Shown in pieces: positions 1 through 7,370 of a DNA stretch of 49,197 nt. Origin of the DNA: Chitinophagaceae bacterium (lineage in GTDB: Bacteria; Bacteroidota; Bacteroidia; Chitinophagales; Chitinophagaceae); contig CANFKC010000038.1 in NCBI GenBank assembly GCA_947447265.1, positions 1 to 49,197 on the forward strand, in the 5' to 3' direction. A program made the translations under genes and the position numbers. The notes under the pieces were generated by a model, which saw nothing but the letters and a program-made list of their open reading frames with translations, was not told the DNA's origin and searched no databases. Numbering within the stretch: the first letter of the stretch is position 1; every line of letters starts with the position of its first letter.

Positions 1-2583
1 ACCTGTACTGATGGTTGCAATACTTGTGGATACTGAACTCCATGTACCGCCGGAAGCAACATCACTCAATGTAGTTGTAGCACCAGCACAAACGGTTGTT
101 GTTCCTGCTATAGTTCCTGCAACCGGTAAAGGACTAACTGTTACTGTAGTTGTCGCAACGTCTGTGCCGCAACTATTGGTTACTGTATAAGATATGATTG
201 ATGTGCCTACTGAAACTCCTGTAACAATACCACCTGTACTGATGGTTGCAATACTTGTGGATACTGAACTCCATGTGCCGCCGGAAGCAACATCACTCAA
301 TGTTGTTGTAGAACCCGCACAAACAGTTGTTGTGCCTGTTATGGTACCTGCAACCGGTAGCGGGCTAACTGTTACTGTTGCTGTTGCAACGTCTGTACCA
401 CAGCTATTGGTTACTGTATACGATATAATTGATGTGCCTGCTGAAACACCTGTGACAATGCCGCCTGTACTGATTGTTGCAACGCCTGTAGAAACTGAAG
501 TCCAGGTACCGCCAAAAGCAACATCGCTTAATGTAGTTGTAGCACCCACACAAACAGTTGTTGTACCTGTTATAGTACCTGCATTGGGTAATGGGTTAAT
601 TGTAATAATAGTGGCCGCTGTATCAATCCCGCATGAATTCGTAACTACGTACCTGATGGTATCTATACCTGCGGTAACACCCGTAACAATCCCTCCGGCA
701 ACCGTAGCTGTCCCATTGCTGCTGCTCCATGTGCCACCGGTTATTACATCAGTTAGTGTAAGCGTTGCGCCAACACAAACCTGAGAAACTCCGTTAACTA
801 TTACTGTTTTGATAGCAGTGTCTGATCCGCAGGCGTTTGTGACGATATACATTATTGTGTCTGTACCAGGTGTAACACCGGTTACTACGCCACCAGAAAC
901 GGTCGCAATGCCGTTGGTCGCAAGCCAGGTACCACCTGTTGCAGTATCAGTTAATGTAACGGTTGAGCCGATGAACAGTCTTCTTTCTCCTACAATACAT
1001 CCGGCGAAGGGCAATGGGGTTATCGTTATTATTTTTATTGCAGTATCAGAGCCACACGCATTGGTAACTATATACCTTATGGTATCTATTCCTGCTATAA
1101 CTCCTGTTACAACACCGCCTGAGACTGTAGCATTTGTGTTAGTACTGCTCCACGCTCCGCCAGTAACAGTATTAGTCAATGAAATTGTAGCGCCAGCACA
1201 CACATTTGGCAGCCCGGTTATATTGCCGGGATCGGGAAGTACATTCGCAATAACAGTCATGGCCGTTGTAGTGATGGCGCCATTGGTCGCGAGCGCCCTT
1301 CCATTGAGTATAACGCCACTGGCCAGGATGATTGCATCATTGTTCGCAACAACTGTACCATTAAAAATGGAGCCATCATGTATATCAACTGCACCTTCAA
1401 CCAACCAAAATATGTTTTTTACTTGTGCACCATTCTGCAATATCACCCTTGAATTGTTGGAGGTGGAAAAAGCACCATTCACCTTGATCACAAATACTGC
1501 ATTGGAATTACCCTGTGCATCCAGGTACAGCGTATCCGTAAACGTTGTCGCAGCGTTTAACAGGTATGTATGTGGTGTGAGCAATAAGTTATGCCCAAAC
1601 AAAGAAGGAAATAGCAATGTAACGTCAGGAGTCAGCGAGCTTAGATAAGTGTAAACATTGCCTAAATCAGTTGCAGCGGTTCCTGTTGACCCATCCGCAG
1701 TGGCATGAATAGTACCAGTGACCAATGACGTTGTGAAACCTGATGCTCCGCCGGAATTGGAGCCGATATCTCCGGTAACCGTTGTAGCCCCTGTATTTGT
1801 AACTGCTCCACTTGCCGAAAATATAGCATAACAATTCGTCGTCGCTAAAGTCGGAGCCGTTGGACCTGTCAATGCTCCCGGAGTAAATGGAATATAAGCG
1901 ACAGTATTATTTATTGTAACCGCACCCGCTGTAGATAGTGCCCTTCCTTCAAGATTGGCGCCAGAACTTATGCTGATTGCACCAGCATGAGCTATCACAG
2001 TTCCCTTCATTGTAGTTCCGGCGGCAATGCTTACGGCTCCCTCTACCTTCCAGAACACATTGGCTGCCTTTGCGCCGTTTATTAAACTGATACGCGACGC
2101 TGCATGTGCACTAAAGGTTCCCTGTATCTGAAATATAAATACGGCATTAGTATTGCCCTGCGCATCTAAGACAAGTACCGAGTCCAGTGTGGCCGATGTT
2201 GAAATGTGGTACACACCAGCAATAAGTGTATCGCCATTACCGAGCGAAGCGGAAAGCGTGGATGTTGGCGTTGTCGTATCTAGTTGATTATAGGCAATCA
2301 GCAAATCAGAAGCACAAAGAGCACTTACCGAATTATTATCCTGCATGGCGCCATTTACATTGCTAAACCCGGTACTGGAGGTACTATTGGAACCCACATT
2401 CCCGGTTAGCTGCGAGCTGCCGCTATTGCTCATAGCCCCAGTGGTAGTAAACAGAACAAAATTGGCAGCACTACCTAAATTTGGCGCCTGTCCGAAACCG
2501 ATACCTGGCAATAAAAAAAGAACAATTGACGCAAAACTACCCAGTAACTTTTTCAATCCTTTTACTTTGTGTTGCGATAGCAT
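1..2583 (-). CDS. Ice-binding-like (DUF3494) surface protein with Ig-like repeats, 3' end cut by window edge
   Basis: The minus-strand frame is open from an ATG at 2583 to base 1 (861 residues) with no stop, so the C-terminus lies outside the window. Residues 1-32 form a signal peptide (basic start, hydrophobic core, ending FGQA). Residues about 32-240 and about 250-445 are two copies of the ice-binding/DUF3494 fold; each has the 'FxLFTTTGAM..TGNVGSN' type opening, a 'LDAQGNxNAVFIF' core and the 'GRAL...GAI' closing motif. From about residue 455 onward come at least six Ig-like repeats of 66-78 residues, each marked by 'GGTWSS' and 'VTNxCG'; the first carries A in place of T (GGAWSS). DUF3494 proteins bind ice or act as adhesins; several Bacteroidota members are large T9SS cargo. 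The lost C-terminus may hold a T9SS sorting domain, which is inference. Exact substrate (ice or another surface) cannot be told from sequence. Confidence 0.88.
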   Translation of the reverse strand, partial: MLSQHKVKGLKKLLGSFASIVLFLLPGIGFGQAPNLGSAANFVLFTTTGAMSNSGSSQLTGNVGSNSTSSTGFSNVNGAMQDNNSVSALCASDLLIAYNQLDTTTPTSTLSASLGNGDTLIAGVYHISTSATLDSVLVLDAQGNTNAVFIFQIQGTFSAHAASRISLINGAKAANVFWKVEGAVSIAAGTTMKGTVIAHAGAISISSGANLEGRALSTAGAVTINNTVAYIPFTPGALTGPTAPTLATTNCYAIFSASGAVTNTGATTVTGDIGSNSGGASGFTTSLVTGTIHATADGSTGTAATDLGNVYTYLSSLTPDVTLLFPSLFGHNLLLTPHTYLLNAATTFTDTLYLDAQGNSNAVFVIKVNGAFSTSNNSRVILQNGAQVKNIFWLVEGAVDIHDGSIFNGTVVANNDAIILASGVILNGRALATNGAITTTAMTVIANVLPDPGNITGLPNVCAGATISLTNTVTGGAWSSTNTNATVSGGVVTGVIAGIDTIRYIVTNACGSDTAIKIITITPLPFAGCIVGERRLFIGSTVTLTDTATGGTWLATNGIATVSGGVVTGVTPGTDTIMYIVTNACGSDTAIKTVIVNGVSQVCVGATLTLTDVITGGTWSSSNGTATVAGGIVTGVTAGIDTIRYVVTNSCGIDTAATIITINPLPNAGTITGTTTVCVGATTTLSDVAFGGTWTSVSTGVATISTGGIVTGVSAGTSIISYTVTNSCGTDVATATVTVSPLPVAGTITGTTTVCAGSTTTLSDVASGGTWSSVSTSIATISTGGIVTGVSVGTSIISYTVTNSCGTDVATTTVTVSPLPVAGTIAGTTTVCAGATTTLSDVASGGTWSSVSTSIATISTG

Positions 2584-2767
2584 TATCGCAAGTTGCAAAA
2601 GTAGACGAGTGCATTGCCCCAGTTATTATACAAACCTGTCGATAAATTACATCATTCACATAATGTTGAATTTTACGCCGTATTTTTAAATTATACCGAG
2701 TCTCACGCAGGTATGGTTGGGTCCTCTTTTTCGATTGCAGTCTAAATTTCGTGCGCAGTCTATTGGG

Positions 2768-2789
2768 TTGTTGGTCGGAAGACCAACAA
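2768..2789 (+). repeat. Dispersed hairpin repeat, copy A
   Basis: A 9-bp perfect stem (TTGTTGGTC / GACCAACAA) around a GGAA loop, followed by GCGAAAA. It is the shortest and most diverged of three copies in the window (others at 5386-5409 and 6401-6424). It lies in the 259-bp gap between the divergent ice-binding gene and the secreted protein at 2843. Apart from this hairpin and a weak -7-like box (TAGCTTTC, 2823-2830) nothing else was seen in the gap. Confidence 0.75.
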
Positions 2790-2842
2790 GTGCGAAAAGG
2801 CGAAAAATTACTAAATAAATTGTAGCTTTCTCTTTTAACACC

Positions 2843-3913
2843 ATGCGCAATATTTTTGTCCTTATCACATTTTTAGTGGGATTCATTGAACCTGTGTCAG
2901 GCCAGCATTACATCATGCGCCACGGACATAAGGTGTATCGCACATCGATCGGTTTCGGGAATGATGGCATTGATGATACATGGAATGATGCAGGTTTTAA
3001 ACTACCCAGGCATTCCCCTTTAGATTTTGGTGTAATTGGCACTGAAATTCCGGGCAAGTTCAATGCTACCGAGGCTCTCTTCAAGTTATTCCCAGGCAGG
3101 CACTTCTATTTGACTGACGAAGATGATGCCAAACGTTATTACAGCGCAGCGGTGTGGATGTCGCCTAAAATGCCACGGCATTGGGTGAAGAGTGAGGGTA
3201 TTGACCATTGGTTTCCTGGCAAAGAGGGTAACTTCACTAAAGTTTACAAGGCTGTTCCATTTAAAAATGACAGTGGCCGGCAGTTTGTATATGTAATATT
3301 CGAGCATAACCCACGTACATCAATGGATGCACTCTACGTCGGGGTCGGTTGCGGTGCTGATATGGCACTGGCTTTATTCGCCCAACAGAAGGAAAAATGG
3401 GTCCTGACTCATTTTTCTATCTACGCCGGATCCTCTGGCAACTATACCAGGTTGACCGCCGAACCTTCAATTAAAAAATTAGGCAAAAACAATTACGCTC
3501 TGGAACTTTTCTCGCCTGTTAATGGACCTGGTGGCCCAAGTTATGGGGAAAGTTATTTGTACGCACCCATGGGTCATACCATAAACCTGGTGTATAGCAG
3601 TCAACCATCGGCGGTATGGGATTTTAATGGAAGATGCTCCCGGTGGTATTCTAAACTGCAGCCAATGCCGGGTAGTGGTACTTTTAACGACCTGAAAGTA
3701 ATTACTTCGGGTGATTATTGCCTGCCCTCTATGGCTGGAGGTATTTACGAGGATGATACTATTGGGTACACTCCAGAGGAAGTTTTCTTTAAAACCAGCT
3801 ATGCAGATAGCTTCGGATATAAGATCACTAAGTTGTACCATTTTGATGGAAAAAAATATAAATGGCAACACACTTTTTTTAAAACCTTTGCTGTGAAATT
3901 AAAAAAGAGGTAA
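2843..3913 (+). CDS. Secreted protein of unknown family
   Basis: 356 residues starting at ATG 2843. A clear signal peptide (MRNIFVLITFLVGFIEPVSG) precedes a mature part beginning QHYIMRHGHK. The rest is rich in aromatic residues, Gly and Pro, without transmembrane segments, Cys clusters or a recognisable catalytic motif. It carries no T9SS tail that I can see. The gene stands alone: divergent to the adhesin upstream and followed by a 235-bp gap. I do not recognise the family. Aromatic-rich beta-type composition suggests a folded periplasmic or extracellular protein; nothing more can be claimed. Confidence 0.8.
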   Translation: MRNIFVLITFLVGFIEPVSGQHYIMRHGHKVYRTSIGFGNDGIDDTWNDAGFKLPRHSPLDFGVIGTEIPGKFNATEALFKLFPGRHFYLTDEDDAKRYYSAAVWMSPKMPRHWVKSEGIDHWFPGKEGNFTKVYKAVPFKNDSGRQFVYVIFEHNPRTSMDALYVGVGCGADMALALFAQQKEKWVLTHFSIYAGSSGNYTRLTAEPSIKKLGKNNYALELFSPVNGPGGPSYGESYLYAPMGHTINLVYSSQPSAVWDFNGRCSRWYSKLQPMPGSGTFNDLKVITSGDYCLPSMAGGIYEDDTIGYTPEEVFFKTSYADSFGYKITKLYHFDGKKYKWQHTFFKTFAVKLKKR

Positions 3914-3938
3914 CGAAAGAGCCTACCGGGACATCGAT

Positions 3939-4019
3939 TTATTTGTCCAACGCAAAACCTTCATAGATCATCTTGATTTCTGTATCAAGAGGTGTGATAA
4001 TTACACCGTAGTATCTGCA
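3939..4019 (-). pseudogene. Possible C-terminal remnant of a lost gene
   Basis: On the minus strand a 26-codon stretch with protein-like composition (contains ITPLDTEIKMIYEGF) ends in a TAA at 3939-3941 and is closed upstream by another TAA at 4020-4022. It has no start codon. Its codon use resembles the neighbouring genes, so it may be the last few residues of a deleted gene. It is too short for family assignment and could be chance. Confidence 0.25.
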
Positions 4020-4124
4020 TTAGTAGCAAACTCTTTTCAGAATAAAGTTGAGCAGTTGTGGGCAGTTTACAAAACAACTGCTTACTGGTATAAAACAACT
4101 ACGAAATTGAAATCATTTCAGAAC

Positions 4125-4132
4125 TAACTTTG
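4125..4132 (+). promoter_or_regulatory. Bacteroidetes -7 box (TAACTTTG)
   Basis: A perfect match to the TAnnTTTG -7 element recognised by the Bacteroidetes primary sigma factor, 16 nt before the start codon of the AraC-type gene at 4149. No convincing -33 element is visible at normal spacing. Confidence 0.55.
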
Positions 4133-4148
4133 GTTGTAAATTGAAATT

Positions 4149-4964
4149 GTGATAACGACATTTCTACCTGAACACCCGGCACTACAACGTTATGTTGACT
4201 TCTTCTATTTTTTCAGAGCAGAACAAACTGAAAAGTGGAATCACATTGCATTTCCTCATGTTAATACGGGGCTTTCTTTCTTTAGTGGTGTGTCTATTGA
4301 CAGAAACGAATATCGGATAGCAATAAAAGGTCAGGCAGGAAATAAGCCATGCATAGAGATGCTGGGGAAATATACCCGTCCTGTATTTGTGAGTTGTGAG
4401 GGTTTAATAGATGAAGTCGCAATTGTATTTAAGCCTTTGGGGGGTAATAGATTTATAAGGGAAGATTTTGTGCAGGCGGCTCCCGAATATTCGCAAGCTT
4501 ATAATAATGCACTTTGGTTGAAAGCAGCTGATGCTTTATTCCGTTCTGACGATAGGATAAAATTTCTAGAGGAATTTTTGATTTCCGTTTTAATTGAAAA
4601 TGAGCAATTCAGTAAGATGGAAAAAGCCCTCGCCATGTTTGAAACTAACGAAGCTGACCATAGCGTTGTGGATGTGGCCGATAAATTAGATGTTAACCTG
4701 AAAACTTTTCAAAGAAATTTCAGGAAGCTGATGGCCTGTTCGCCATCCGACTATAAGCGAATTGCCAGGTTCCGGAATGCCTTACGATCAAAATTTCAAT
4801 CAGGTGAAATCAAGTCACTGACGAGTATAACCTACGAACAAAATTATACGGACCAATCTTACTTTATAAAGGAGTTCAGGAAATTGACCAATCAAAATCC
4901 GAAAGCATTTTTTAAAGAGGCAAGCCTTGTAGATGGCGACAAAATTATCTGGGAAATTCTATAG
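4149..4964 (+). CDS. AraC-family transcriptional regulator
   Basis: 271 residues. The start is a GTG at 4149; a TAA at 4137-4139 closes the frame just upstream, leaving no other good start. The N-terminal half begins with 'HPALQRYVDFFYFFR', the pattern of the DUF6597-type sensing domain of AraC regulators. The C-terminal ~100 residues hold two helix-turn-helix units: 'VVDVADKLDVNLKTFQRNF' and 'TYEQNYTDQSYFIKEFRK', followed by the typical PxxF ending (QNPKAFFKE). It should bind DNA and respond to an unknown ligand. Downstream is a small membrane protein that might be a target, but no operator was identified. The gene is visibly AT-richer than the operon at 13.7-19.9 kb. Confidence 0.88.
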   Translation: MITTFLPEHPALQRYVDFFYFFRAEQTEKWNHIAFPHVNTGLSFFSGVSIDRNEYRIAIKGQAGNKPCIEMLGKYTRPVFVSCEGLIDEVAIVFKPLGGNRFIREDFVQAAPEYSQAYNNALWLKAADALFRSDDRIKFLEEFLISVLIENEQFSKMEKALAMFETNEADHSVVDVADKLDVNLKTFQRNFRKLMACSPSDYKRIARFRNALRSKFQSGEIKSLTSITYEQNYTDQSYFIKEFRKLTNQNPKAFFKEASLVDGDKIIWEIL

Positions 4965-5023
4965 CTGTCTTAATAGTACAATTTCGTGGTGATTTGTTCT
5001 CGTTCTTTTGTATAAAAAAAGAA

Positions 5024-5266
5024 ATGAAAACACCAATCAACAAGGTTCTCTACATCGGATTTCTGGCGCTGGGTGCGTACCAGTGTCTTCTATTAAAAGA
5101 TTACATGCAGGCTGCGGCATCACTGGGCATAGGCATGGCATTTGACCCTTTCGATGTAAAGCAGCAATGGAATGACAGACCGAAATGGCAAAAGATTGTA
5201 CTCGTTGCAAACCTGGCATTGGTTGCAGCAATGTTTGGATTCGGAATAGGGTTGAATGATCGCTAG
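5024..5266 (+). CDS. Small membrane protein, unknown function
   Basis: 80 residues from ATG 5024 (MKTPINKVLYIGF). Two hydrophobic segments (about residues 8-38, partly interrupted, and 60-77) flank a polar stretch 'FDPFDVKQQWNDRPKWQK', giving a two-helix hairpin in the inner membrane. A longer reading from a TTG at 4994 adds ten residues, but the ATG fits better because it is preceded by an A-rich leader (AAAAAAAGAA). It lies 59 bp after the AraC gene on the same strand, so co-transcription is possible. I do not recognise a characterised family. Confidence 0.75.
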   Translation: MKTPINKVLYIGFLALGAYQCLLLKDYMQAAASLGIGMAFDPFDVKQQWNDRPKWQKIVLVANLALVAAMFGFGIGLNDR

Positions 5267-5319
5267 GTTTTGGTCTGGCGATTTTAGAGAGTTTCGTTTT
5301 GTCTGCTATGGCTCGCAGA

Positions 5320-5416
5320 GAGATAGTTGCGGGGGAAGTTTTAATAATAACCGCTTTTACTGATGCAAAACGATTAGGTCGTTTGGTTGTTGGTCAGAAG
5401 ACCAACAACGGCGAAA
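5320..5416 (+). repeat. Dispersed hairpin repeat, copy B
   Basis: About 97 bp that aligns with 6334-6430 along its full length: a 'GTTGYSGGGGAA' type start, then 'GCAAAACGA.TAGGTC', then a 10-bp stem GTTGTTGGTC / GACCAACAAC with AGAA loop at 5386-5409, then GGCGAAA. It ends 28 bp before the DUF4262 gene. The 178-bp gap 5267-5444 contains nothing else apart from a near -7 box (TATCTTTA, 5423-5430). Confidence 0.8.
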
Positions 5417-5444
5417 TTTTTATATCTTTATTATCAAAACTCAT

Positions 5445-6197
5445 ATGGGTGATCTACAGTCGCATGACTGCAATGAAGTAGAGAGTAGGATAATAAATAA
5501 TATTAAAACGATAGGCTGGTCGGTCGTGATGATTGAAGCGACACCATACTTTCCTTCATTTGCGTATACAATTGGCTTATGGAAGAATTATAAACACCCT
5601 GAGATTATTGCATTTGGATTATCCGTTAAAACACTTCACTCCGTCTTAAATATTGCAGGAGAAAATATCAAAAATGGAAAAAGTTATTTAGTAAATACAG
5701 TCTATTCCGATTTTTTCGACGAAGGAAGTTCCCAATTGATTTCCGTAGACGCACGTAGCATACAGGACTATTTTGGTTATGCAATCTGGTTCAATAATGG
5801 ACCGGGATTTCCAGCACTACAATTAGTGTGGCCCGACAGGAATAACAAGCTCCCATGGCAAAATGGTTTTGACGAAGCATTCATTGATCGTCAGCCCTTA
5901 TTGGATAGGAATGCTGACTTCAAATTTCGGGAAGTAAAAAACCTTGCTGTCTTTACGACTCGTCAATGGTTGGAACAGAATAAACCGATTCTTCATGTTG
6001 TACATGACGAGGAGGGTGATTGGCAATTTCTGACTGGCGACCAAATGCCTGAAGATGCCAAAATTGTAGCTTTAGAACAGATGGTTTTAAGAGACAACTC
6101 ACTTAATGAGATCTTTAATTTAGACTACGGGGAACAAGCAGAGCGAGATAGTATTAATGGGAAATGGAAGCGAAGTAAATCAGTTCTCGAAGAATGA
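5445..6197 (+). CDS. DUF4262 domain-containing protein
   Basis: 250 residues from ATG 5445. Residues about 15-150 match the DUF4262 pattern: 'GWSVVMIEATPYFPSFAYT', 'GLWKNYKHPEIIAFGL' and later 'PALQLVWPD..NKLPW'. The C-terminal part (about 175-235) contains 'ILHVVHDEEGDWQFLTG', a segment found attached to DUF4262 or in separate DUF2185-like proteins with the 'H.DGDWQFL' motif. No signal peptide, so cytoplasmic. The biochemical function of the family is not known; it occurs sporadically, often near toxin-immunity or mobile genes. The gene is AT-rich and followed directly by a strong terminator at 6247-6278. Confidence 0.85.
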   Translation: MGDLQSHDCNEVESRIINNIKTIGWSVVMIEATPYFPSFAYTIGLWKNYKHPEIIAFGLSVKTLHSVLNIAGENIKNGKSYLVNTVYSDFFDEGSSQLISVDARSIQDYFGYAIWFNNGPGFPALQLVWPDRNNKLPWQNGFDEAFIDRQPLLDRNADFKFREVKNLAVFTTRQWLEQNKPILHVVHDEEGDWQFLTGDQMPEDAKIVALEQMVLRDNSLNEIFNLDYGEQAERDSINGKWKRSKSVLEE

Positions 6198-6246
6198 TTA
6201 TCTAGCCTGCATCTTAAGCTTGTTTACAACTTTCAATTTCACAATG

Positions 6247-6278
6247 AAGAGGCCAATCATTTATTTGATTGGCCTCTT
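6247..6278. terminator. Intrinsic terminator after DUF4262 gene
   Basis: 13-bp perfect stem (AAGAGGCCAATCA / TGATTGGCCTCTT) with a TTTATT loop and a short T-run, 49 bp after the stop codon at 6197. The symmetrical A/T flanks would let it work in both directions. Confidence 0.85.
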
Positions 6279-6333
6279 TATACCCACCAACGGGGTAAGT
6301 GTTGTACGTTTTAGGTATTTTTATGAAGCAGGT

Positions 6334-6430
6334 TGAGAAGTTGTCGGGGAAAGATTAAAGGACAAACGCTGTTACTGCTACAAAACGAGTAGGTCCCGTG
6401 GTTGTTGGTCAGAAGACCAACAACGGCGAA
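6334..6430 (+). repeat. Dispersed hairpin repeat, copy C
   Basis: Aligns with copy B at 5320-5416 throughout and shares the identical 10-bp stem and AGAA loop (6401-6424), followed by GGCGAAAA. It lies 211 bp before the lipoprotein at 6641. All three copies have the same orientation relative to the next plus-strand gene. The 210 bp between this repeat and 6641 show no gene or clear promoter. Confidence 0.8.
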
Positions 6431-6640
6431 AAGGTTCAATAATGGTGCAGTGGTGTCTGCTCAGTAAACGGCAATCGGAAATGATTGTCCAACTTTCTTT
6501 TCCGTCAATTATTCAAGATAAACATACCCGGCCAACACTTTATAAAAGACGATAACATATATGCGTGTTTTCGGTATAAAAACTGGGTCACCTTTTCGTT
6601 TTTAAGGCATCAAGGGTATAACAAATTAAAAACGATTTTT

Positions 6641-6880
6641 ATGAAACTAGTAAAATTGAGCGTATTCGCACTTTCAATGGGTTTATTTTTGGCTTCTTGC
6701 GCTAACAATGAGAAAGCTACAACTACAGAAGGTGGAGCAACAACTACCACTATGGAGACAGCTGCACCTGCAACAACTGCTACCGTAACTACAGTTGACA
6801 GTAACAAGAACCAGACCACTACAACTACTACCGCTCCAGGCGAAACTAAAGTGGAAACAAAGAAAGAAGAAAAGAAATAG
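6641..6880 (+). CDS. Small Thr-rich lipoprotein
   Basis: 79 residues from ATG 6641. 'MKLVKLSVFALSMGLFLASC' is a lipoprotein signal peptide with lipobox LASC, acylated Cys at position 20. The mature part is low complexity: runs of Thr and Ala, then a Lys/Glu tail (KVETKKEEKK). Such composition suggests an unfolded, possibly surface-exposed linker-like peptide anchored in a membrane. An in-frame extension upstream exists but would bury the signal peptide, so the ATG at 6641 is preferred. It has its own strong terminator (6904-6939). Function unknown. Confidence 0.8.
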   Translation: MKLVKLSVFALSMGLFLASCANNEKATTTEGGATTTTMETAAPATTATVTTVDSNKNQTTTTTTAPGETKVETKKEEKK

Positions 6881-6903
6881 TTTTTCAGCAATCCTGAAAA
6901 GTT

Positions 6904-6939
6904 AAAGAGGCTGTCTCCTATTGGTGAGACAGCCTCTTT
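6904..6939. terminator. Intrinsic terminator after lipoprotein
   Basis: 14-bp perfect stem (AAAGAGGCTGTCTC / GAGACAGCCTCTTT) with an 8-nt loop, 24 bp after the lipoprotein stop codon, followed by a short T-rich tract. Confidence 0.88.
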
Positions 6940-7011
6940 CTATTAAAAACCAATGAGATAAATCGCATATAATACCAATTCAACATCAAAAGGCGGCACA
7001 GAGAAGAAGTT

Positions 7012-7093
7012 CAACCCTTTCAGGGTTGGCTCAGTAATATCCATATCCCGTGGGTTTTCACCCACGGCTATTCCTATTTAAGTCCTTCGGACT
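7012..7093. repeat. Multi-hairpin REP-like intergenic repeat
   Basis: Three hairpins in a row: CAACCCT-TTC-AGGGTTG (7012-7028), CCGTGGGT-TTTC-ACCCACGG (7048-7067) and AGTCC-TTC-GGACT (7081-7093). This arrangement resembles a dispersed non-coding repeat common in Bacteroidota genomes (recall, not a search). It lies between the lipoprotein terminator and a gene remnant. Confidence 0.7.
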
Positions 7094-7119
7094 ATGCTAA
7101 ATTTTGCAACTATGCGTTC

Positions 7120-7353
7120 CTACAAATTCACCTGCGGTTCATTGGCATCAAATGTGCCCGTAACGGTTTTTGCACCTACGGCCCCGGAAAGATTGAGCGT
7201 AAATGTGCCGGTAACTTTATTAGCCTGTAGCGCCGTTACATTAATGCTACCGCCTGTACATTTCCAGGCTTCGCTTGTGGGCTTGTTCTGGAAATAGAGA
7301 TTGTGGTCAGCGCAAGGGTCAACAATACGGCCAAAATTCCTTATTTTGTCGCA
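7120..7353 (-). pseudogene. C-terminal remnant of a secreted/lipoprotein gene
   Basis: The minus strand reads without stops for 77 codons ending in TAG at 7120-7122. It contains 'DPCADHNLYFQNKPTSEAW' and two beta-strand-like lines 'VTGTFTLNLSGAVGA' and 'TVTGTFDANEP'. A TAA at 7354-7356 closes it upstream and there is no start codon, so the 5' part is missing. Repeated 'VTGTF' strands recall the DUF6252-like lipoproteins of Bacteroidota; this link is only suggestive. The M16 peptidase gene now begins where the missing part should be. Confidence 0.5.
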
Positions 7354-7370
7354 TTAAACATTAAGTAAAA

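Noticed and set aside
1-1200. Regular direct repeats that might suggest a CRISPR array
   Set aside because: The period is 198-234 bp, the repeats are translated in one frame as Ig-like domains, and there are no unique spacers of CRISPR size.
194-1648. Two long plus-strand reading frames (196 and 279 codons) rich in Val, Thr and Pro
   Set aside because: They are antisense shadows of the Ig-like repeats. The minus-strand frame is open through the whole region, has a signal peptide, and matches known domains.
5299-5481. 60-codon plus-strand frame before the DUF4262 gene
   Set aside because: It runs through hairpin repeat copy B and overlaps the well-supported DUF4262 start; it has no protein-like character.
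6610-6891. Minus-strand 93-codon frame with long Val runs
   Set aside because: It is the antisense of the Thr-rich lipoprotein (ACT/ACC codons read backwards as Val-rich); the plus strand has a lipoprotein signal and terminator.
7094-7297. 67-codon plus-strand frame
   Set aside because: The minus strand of the same stretch gives a more protein-like C-terminus with repeated beta-strand motifs; the plus frame has no ribosome site or signal.
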